The notes beneath the pieces were generated by a model. It was given only the letters and a program-made list of their open reading frames with translations, was not told the origin of the DNA and did not search any database. From assembly GCF_000321225.1 (NCBI RefSeq), contig NW_004451859.1:6637-70636 (forward strand): DNA of 64,000 bases, read 5' to 3'. This DNA comes from Odobenus rosmarus divergens. Lineage: Eukaryota; Chordata; Mammalia; Carnivora; Odobenidae. Position numbers and translations under genes: made by a program. Shown here piece by piece: positions 58,139 through 64,000 of this stretch; positions within the stretch are counted from its first letter, which is position 1; each line of letters starts with the position of its first letter.

Positions 58139-58343
58139 GGCACCTTCCTGGCTCAATTGGTGAAAGGTCTGTCTTCGGCTCAGGTCATAATCCCGGGGTC
58201 CTGGGATTGAGCTTCATGTTGGGTTCCCTGCTCAGCAGGGAGTCTGCTTGTCCCTCTCCCTCTGCTGCTCCCCTGCTTGTCCCTCTCCCTCTCTCTCAAA
58301 TAAATAAATAAATAAATAACTTTTAAAAAAATAAAAATGTTTA
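58139..58343 (+). mobile_element. SINEC inserted in the tail of the preceding SINE
   Basis: ggcaccttcctggctcaatt head, CTCC-rich body, (AAAT)n tail. aaaatttaag (58129-58138) and aaaattttaag (58344-58354) mark the target in the older copy's tail, giving a head-to-tail pair. Confidence 0.92.
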
Positions 58344-58384
58344 AAAATTTTAAGTAACATGCAAGATCTTCATAGAGAAGAGAT

Positions 58385-59310
58385 AAAGTTTTATTGAGGA
58401 ACATAAAAGAAAACTTGGATAAATGACAACTTTCTCCAAATTCATCTTAAAATCAATGCCATCTCAAAAAGATTTTACATGGAATTTGACAAGTTGATTC
58501 TAAAATTTAAAAGGAGTGATAAGTGAGCAAGATTTATTAAGCACTAGTGAAAACATAGGAAAAAATTGTGTGAAGAAGGTGGGAGTTTTATCCTCACCAG
58601 ATATGAAATATGTTAGAAGGTAAAGAAGGTAAAAATAGCATAATACTGCTACCAGATTAAACAGAGTACTGACTTTGACAATCCAGAAATAGCCACAATT
58701 TTATATGGAAATATAACATGAAAAAGTGACATTTCAAACCACTGGGGGAAAGATGTACTATAACATGTACTTTGAGACATTTAGTTATCCATTTGAGAAA
58801 AAGGGTAGAATTAAGGTCCTTTTCTGAAATAAATTCATTTATTTGAACGAACTGTTAATCTCTAGATTTGTCTTTGCCTTCTATTTTTCTCCTATGTGTA
58901 GAAACACATGTACAGTGAATGCTGACTGCAGCATGGTTTATAGCACTGAATAACTGGAATAAAAACCCAAATGTCCATCAAGTGGTTATGCTTCAATTAA
59001 AGTTATGCTTATGAAAATAACCATACCATAAAATACATGCTGTAGGTTTTTTTTAAATGTGAGTACTAATATTGACAGATATTCAGGAATATTACTAAGT
59101 GAAACACGTAAGTTGAATTCACTAAAAGGTAAAGGAAACTATACCAATGAATGTAATGTTAATGGAAGTTGAAGGATACTGTAAAACATACTATACCTTC
59201 AGAATATAGATTTTTCTTTTTACTCTAGGTTACTCACTTTTTAGAGTATTCATGTATTACTTGAATATTTTTTAAAATAAAAATGCTATATAGTATGATT
59301 GAATGATCAG
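58385..59310 (+). mobile_element. LINE-1 (old) ORF2 to 3' region
   Basis: aatgccatctcaaaaagatt, gaatttgacaagttgattct, actttgacaatccagaaata, then cccaaatgtccatcaagtgg. Decayed; likely related to the pieces at 56660-57330. Confidence 0.75.
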
Positions 59311-59394
59311 TGTGACATTGTTATTACACATATATTTATATGGACACAGACTGGACAGAAACAGGGAAATGTGAATTCATGTGCAGTAGGATCC
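59311..59394. other. No gene seen
   Basis: Short AT-rich spacer. Confidence 0.5.
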
Positions 59395-59860
59395 CTGACA
59401 ACCATTTCAGCTTCTTTTGGTAGGAGCACCCCACCAACTCAAGCAGTTCATATAGAATCACCTAGACCCAGTTAGAGGGGTGTGTGCCTTGTTGACCTAA
59501 GCCAATCAGCATATGCCATCCACCTGGTCACAGTGATAGACCCAAGTTTGATTTTCTGTTCCAATCTGATAACAATTTTGTTGGATTTTGGAGGAAGAGA
59601 TGCAATCTCTTGTCCTTTAGTTGATTGACAATGAGAGGCTCAGGAATGCCACACCATCTATTTTATCATCAGAAAAGCCATGGAAGAATGAAGTTCGTCC
59701 TTAGTGAAGACACCCCAGAGAGGAAGAGAAACTGAGGAGTAAAGGTATCATTTGAGCCCCTAGATAAAACCATACCTGAATCCTGAATTCTTTGTAGGGC
59801 AATAAATTCCCTGTGGTCATTGGGTAAGCAAAGTTGAGTTTGTTGATTTCTCCATTTCTC
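59395..59860 (+). repeat. Possible ancient LTR-like repeat
   Basis: cctaagccaatcagcatatg, ccacctggtcacagtgatag and a late gagtttgttgatttctccat resemble the layout at 34720-35165. Not named. Confidence 0.45.
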
Positions 59861-60163
59861 TTACAAACAAGAGCCCCACTTGTCAGATTTTGAGTAAAGA
59901 ACTCAATGAAAACAAATTTAATGTTATAATTGTGCTGCTTTTATAGGTAAATGAGAGGAGGAAAACTCCCAAGGATTTCCCATTTCCTATAGGATAAATC
60001 ATATTCATCAGGCACTATTTTGCAAAGACATATTGGAGTCTGGGGCAAAAGGAAAAATCAGTAACACTGATCCTGTCTTTACTTAAATTTGATATTCTGC
60101 TCATCATGGATTTTTGCACAGATTTGGGATTTTTTTCAAGTATTGCATTAAAATATTTATCTT

Positions 60164-60382
60164 GGGGTGCCTGGGTAGTGCAGTTGGTTGAGCAACCAAC
60201 TCTTGATTTGGGCTCAGGTCCTGATCTCTGGGTCATGGGATAAAGCCCTGCACTGGGCACCATACACAGTGGGGAGTCTGCTTAAGATTCTCTCTCTCCC
60301 TCTCCCTCTGACCCTCCCCCTGCTCACACATAGTCTCTCTCTAAATAAATAAATAAATAAAATCTTTAAAAATATACATATC
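60164..60382 (+). mobile_element. SINEC, older long type
   Basis: ggggtgcctgggtagtgcag head, caaccaactcttgatttggg, gcttaagattctctctctcc body, (AAAT)n tail. atttatctt at 60155-60163 and 60383-60391. Confidence 0.92.
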
Positions 60383-60391
60383 ATTTATCTT

Positions 60392-61029
60392 TATATCTGA
60401 GTTGTTTCTGGAGTCGCCTTAAATTCTGTACCTGAGGTACATGTCTTGGTCCCCTCACCATAGTAGCAGCCTTGTCCTCAGGCTTTTTATCACCTGGGGC
60501 TATCCTAATTATCCATCTGGAGTGGACACTGTGGTGTACTGGCCGATTTCCACCAATCACTTAAGGGCTCAAGAATTTATCCCCCCAACCCTGGGACCAT
60601 GGAAGGCTGAAACCTGGCATCTGGGTCCCCACCTCACTTCAGGCCGGTGCCTTAGCTGAAGAGAGACACCATACCCTCTATCTGGGGCAAGCCAGGTAAC
60701 ACAAAATGATGTGGGGGTATAAAGGTCTGTAGTAACTCTGCAGGGCCATCCTAGCTCTAGAGCTCCCTGTGGGGATTTGCTGACCCTACACCACTGTCCA
60801 CCTTCTCTCTGCCCAGTCCTGCTGCCTTCCCTTTCCAAAAGATGTTGGAAATGCCAACACATCCAAGATTCCAAGAACACGTCCCTATAAATTTCCTGTA
60901 TGCACACCTCTGTCAAAGAGTCTGCTTTCCAGAGAAGACACCTGCAACCCCTATCTCATCTCACGTGACCTCCAGCAACACCAACCTCATTTTCCATCAC
61001 CCCCAAACAAATATCCTTAACTTCTACCA
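60392..61029. other. No gene seen
   Basis: Frames on both strands at 60441-60916, no domain. No repeat recognised. Confidence 0.5.
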
Positions 61030-61330
61030 AGGCTGTTCTTCCCCTTGTCTTTACTTTCTGTTCATCCATGCATCTGGTCTTGGTGCATTATTCTCCTTGC
61101 CCCTAAATTCTTCATTTCTCTCCTTGGCCATTTCAAGCCCTACCATCTTCAAGACATGGCACAAGACCCACCTTTTACACAAATGCCTTCTCTATCCATT
61201 CCAGCCTGCAACATCGCTATTCCTGATTTTTATCATGCTTAAATATGTACCAAAGGATTAATGAGCTTTCCTGTTCCCTGCACCATGTTCTTTTTGAATC
61301 TCTTGGTCATAGTCATAGCAGGATTTGACC
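61030..61330 (+). mobile_element. Possible LINE-2 3' fragment
   Basis: Pyrimidine-rich text (ttcaagccctaccatcttca, ttacacaaatgccttctcta) has L2 3'-like order. Weak. Confidence 0.4.
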
Positions 61331-61862
61331 TAGTTTAACCTCAAGTTACCAGTGATGCTCCCAGAGCCAACAGCCCTCCTACTGAAGTCCTGACTTTTCC
61401 AACTCCTTTGTATTTGCTGACACCATGACACTCACCCATTCACAGAATGGACTGAGTTCACTGGACCACCTGTTTCACCTGCCTGGCAGGCTGGGAATGC
61501 ATTTCTTACTTAACCTGCAGGCAAAGGGCCTTTCCAAGTCTTGATGGCTTGATAAGGATTTCCCATCACCAACTGTATTTTCTAACAGCATCATGCTTGA
61601 AAAACACAGTGTTAGTGCCATGTGGAAATTCTACAAAGAATAGAGGAGGCTTCCACGAAAGAGACAAGAGTTTCTTCTTGAAGTCCTGAAAAACCAATGA
61701 ATATTCATAATATAAATTTGGCTATGACCTGTCCTAAGATGACATGCAATACACTTAGTCCTGCCATTAACTTAGCACATTCTAGAGTCCCCCCCAGAAA
61801 GGGTCAAAACGAATGACTATCAAACTCCCTGAACAAGTAAAATCTATTTCCTGTAAGAAGAG
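61331..61862. other. No gene seen
   Basis: Nothing recognised before the GTTTTT repeat. Confidence 0.5.
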
Positions 61863-61864
61863 AG

Positions 61865-61894
61865 GTTTTTGTTTTTGTTTTTGTTTTTGTTTTT
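61865..61894. repeat. (GTTTTT)n repeat (SINE tail)
   Basis: Five units; the inverted A-rich tail of the SINE that follows. Confidence 0.92.
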
Positions 61895-62046
61895 ATTTGA
61901 GAGAGATCAAGAGAGAGAGAGAGCATCTCAATCAGACTCTACAGAGTGTGGAGCCCGATGCAGGGCTCAATCCCAGGACCCTGAGATCATGACCTGAGCT
62001 GAAACCAAGAGTTGGACACTCAACCAACTACACCACCCAGGCACCC
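61895..62046 (-). mobile_element. SINEC, minus strand
   Basis: Inverted: gggtgcctgggtggtgtagt head, caactcttggtttcagctca, body with gactctgattgagatg and a CTCT stretch. Confidence 0.92.
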
Positions 62047-62104
62047 TGATATTTTTTTTTATTATTGTACCAGTAACATCTTCTTTGATATTGACATTGC
62101 TTCT

Positions 62105-62285
62105 TTTTATCCCATTTGATTCTCAAAACGGCCCTGTGAATTAGGTTAACCTGCATAAGGAGAAACTGTTGGTCGGGAAGGTTAAAATATACATCTAATG
62201 CCACAGAGCTAATAAATAGTCAACTGGAATCTTGAATCCCAGTCTTCTGGCAGTCCAGAGCATTTTCCTCTACATGCACCGCCCT
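62105..62285 (-). mobile_element. MIR remnant
   Basis: Antisense MIR: tttgattctcaaaacggccc, gccacagagctaataaatag, agtccagagcattttcctct. Confidence 0.75.
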
Positions 62286-63384
62286 CAACTGGATACTAAT
62301 GGCTGGAGCTTTATCACTATGTGATTTGCTCGCAAAACGGAGCCAATAGTTCAGGCATAACTCCCAAGGGGAAACTCCATTTGTTTCTGATAGTCATCAA
62401 TGTTCTACTTCTACTCTGACAGGAACTCTGGCCACAGGGACTCTTATGGGTCATGAGAATGGCTGGGAGGCTGGTTCTGTCAAGAGTCAGGATGGAGTAC
62501 TTTTTTTTTTTTTTTTAATGTAAACCAGAGCTATTTAGCAACTGAGCAGGAAATTTATCTCTAAAAGGGGAAGACAAGTGAGCGTCTTTCGAAAAGCTGA
62601 CAATTATAAATAACTCGGCCTTAGCAAAGGAAAGAGATCATTTCCTTAGAGCTTGTGGTGCTCAATTATAAGGTGTTTCCACGAAGAAAAAGTAGACTTT
62701 ACTTTTAACACAGATCCTTGCAGCCTAGAGACAGTCAGCCCAAACTCCAGTCATTTCCAGGGTGTTCCAAATAATAGGGGAAGAACACCACCACCTAACT
62801 ATAGCTATGGTTTTTCTTCAAAGCACCAGGATTCTACCAGGCTTTCTAGAATCTGAACGCAAGATGGTGGCCGTGACACACCATAGTCCTTGTTTTGGTG
62901 CCCAGCCTCCCCATCTGAGCCAACAAACGGCCTTTTACATCAAGCACCTGTGGCTCTCAGACCAAGGTCTTTCTTAGCAGGGGGAGTATGCTCAGACTAC
63001 AGAAGGGGCCAAATAGAAGTGCTTGACCAATGATGGATTGGGTTGGTAGACAGATCCCCCAGCTTCCTTGTCTCCAGGGCAGAACAGTTCCCAGGTATGC
63101 TCTCCCACATATCTCATACATCCTTCAATGTGTACACATCCAAATGAGAGAGCAATGCTGCCCTGGGGTTAATAAGTGTGGCAGACGTTTTCCAAAGCCC
63201 AGTGGAGGGAAGCAAAGAAAGCCTCACTTCCAGTATCACTGAGCAAGAGCTCATAAGCAGAGAAAGAGAAACAAACACTGAGCTGCTACTGCTGAGGTAT
63301 ACCTCAGGAAACCACATGAGAACAGCAGAATAAAAAAAAAAAAACAGAACAGGGAAGACTCAGGCCAGAGGATCTCAGCCCTGG
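62286..63384. other. No gene seen
   Basis: T run at 62501-62516 and A run at 63331-63343. Frames at 62653-63317 have no domain. Confidence 0.5.
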
Positions 63385-63865
63385 GTTCTGAGTTCTCTGT
63401 TCTCATCTATTGATCTATTTGTCTCATACCTATACCATAATATTTTATTGCTATAGCTCTGTGACATTAATCTCTCATGGGCCTAGTTCCTCCTTATAAT
63501 CGTCTTTGCTTCAATAATTAGCTTAGCAATTTGCATACGAATTTTAGAGTAAATTCTTCAAATTCCACAATAGCTCCAACTAAAATTTTGATTGCCTGTT
63601 TTGAACTTATGGAGTAACTGGAAGAAGTTACATTTATGTTGTCGACATATAAATCGACATTTATGTTGATTTGTCTTATCAAAGAATATCAAGTACCTCT
63701 TCATCCTTTAGCTTCTTTATTAAAGTTTTTAAATCTTCTGCATAAAAATAAAATAAAATTTTCTGCATAGAAGAATTTTTTTTGTTGTTAATTCCAATAT
63801 ATTTACAGGATATATTCCTATATACAATATACTTATATGGATAATATTTGGAATAGAATAAGTAA
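63385..63865 (-). mobile_element. LINE-1 ORF2 fragment (old)
   Basis: Inverted ORF2 endonuclease-to-RT-side text seen on the plus strand as ttctcatctattgatctatt, ccataatattttattgctat, gtacctcttcatcctttagc. Diverged. Confidence 0.7.
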
Positions 63866-63867
63866 TA

Positions 63868-64000
63868 TATTTTATTTAAGAATTTATTTATTTGAGAGAG
63901 AGAAAGAGAGCATGAGTCAGGGGTGGGGGTTGGGGGGGAGCCACAGGGAGAGGGAGAAGCAGGCTCCCCGCTGAGCAGGGATCCTGACCTGGGGCTTGAT
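63868..64000 (-). mobile_element. SINEC, minus strand, cut by the window end
   Basis: Tail ttatttatttgagagaga, then inverted body (gagaagcaggctccccgctg, gcagggatcctgacctgggg). The tRNA-like head lies beyond the window. Confidence 0.88.

Overview
The window is repeat-rich mammalian nuclear DNA from a caniform carnivore. The main evidence is the interspersed SINEs. They have a tRNA-Lys-type head (cctgggtggctcag), a CT-rich body, a short (AAAT)n/AATAAA tail and an A run, which is the carnivore SINEC design. Neither the typical dog SINEC head nor the typical cat SINE body is seen. This points to an arctoid such as a bear, mustelid or seal (inference). The 3' ends of carnivore-type LINE-1 agree.

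No host protein-coding exon, tRNA, rRNA, snRNA or CRISPR array can be supported. The open frames are short and are either explained by repeats or unsupported. The window is best read as intergenic or deep intronic DNA, built from layered transposon insertions of very different age.

Layout. 1-1345: 5' end of a minus-strand LINE-1 (5'UTR plus the start of a broken ORF1). 2045-3530: an old LTR-like repeat split by a 5'-truncated LINE-1. 5112-6952: two Tc1/mariner-like non-autonomous DNA transposons plus SINEs. 8650-9055: minus-strand L1. 10090-12210: an ERV-L-type pol pseudogene on the minus strand (RNase H, integrase, dUTPase-like segment) cut by a SINE. 12300-15142: three minus-strand L1 3' ends, one only 88 bp long. 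17269-17571: two SINEs in opposite orientation. 18028-18935: possible hAT remnant. 21319-23551: SINEs, including one nested in another. 24875-28560: minus-strand L1 3' ends. 30450-33693: an old repeat with several young SINEs. 35430-37135 and 42280-43175: plus-strand old L1. 39112-39450: two SINEs, one reduced to 54 bp. 44080-46275: MaLR LTR, hAT-like and L2 remnants. 47454-52215: old repeats. 52190-59310: mostly plus-strand L1/HAL1-like pieces cut by SINEs. 63385-64000: minus-strand L1 and a SINE running off the edge.

I count 37 SINE copies, 30 on the plus strand and 7 on the minus strand. Many have clear target-site duplications (TSDs) starting with A-rich motifs, as expected for L1 endonuclease-driven insertion. 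They fall into at least three age classes. Nothing here qualifies as a new biological system. The points most worth a second look are the ERV-L pol/dUTPase relic, the SINE strand bias, the nested and internally deleted SINEs, and the nearly complete L1 5' end.
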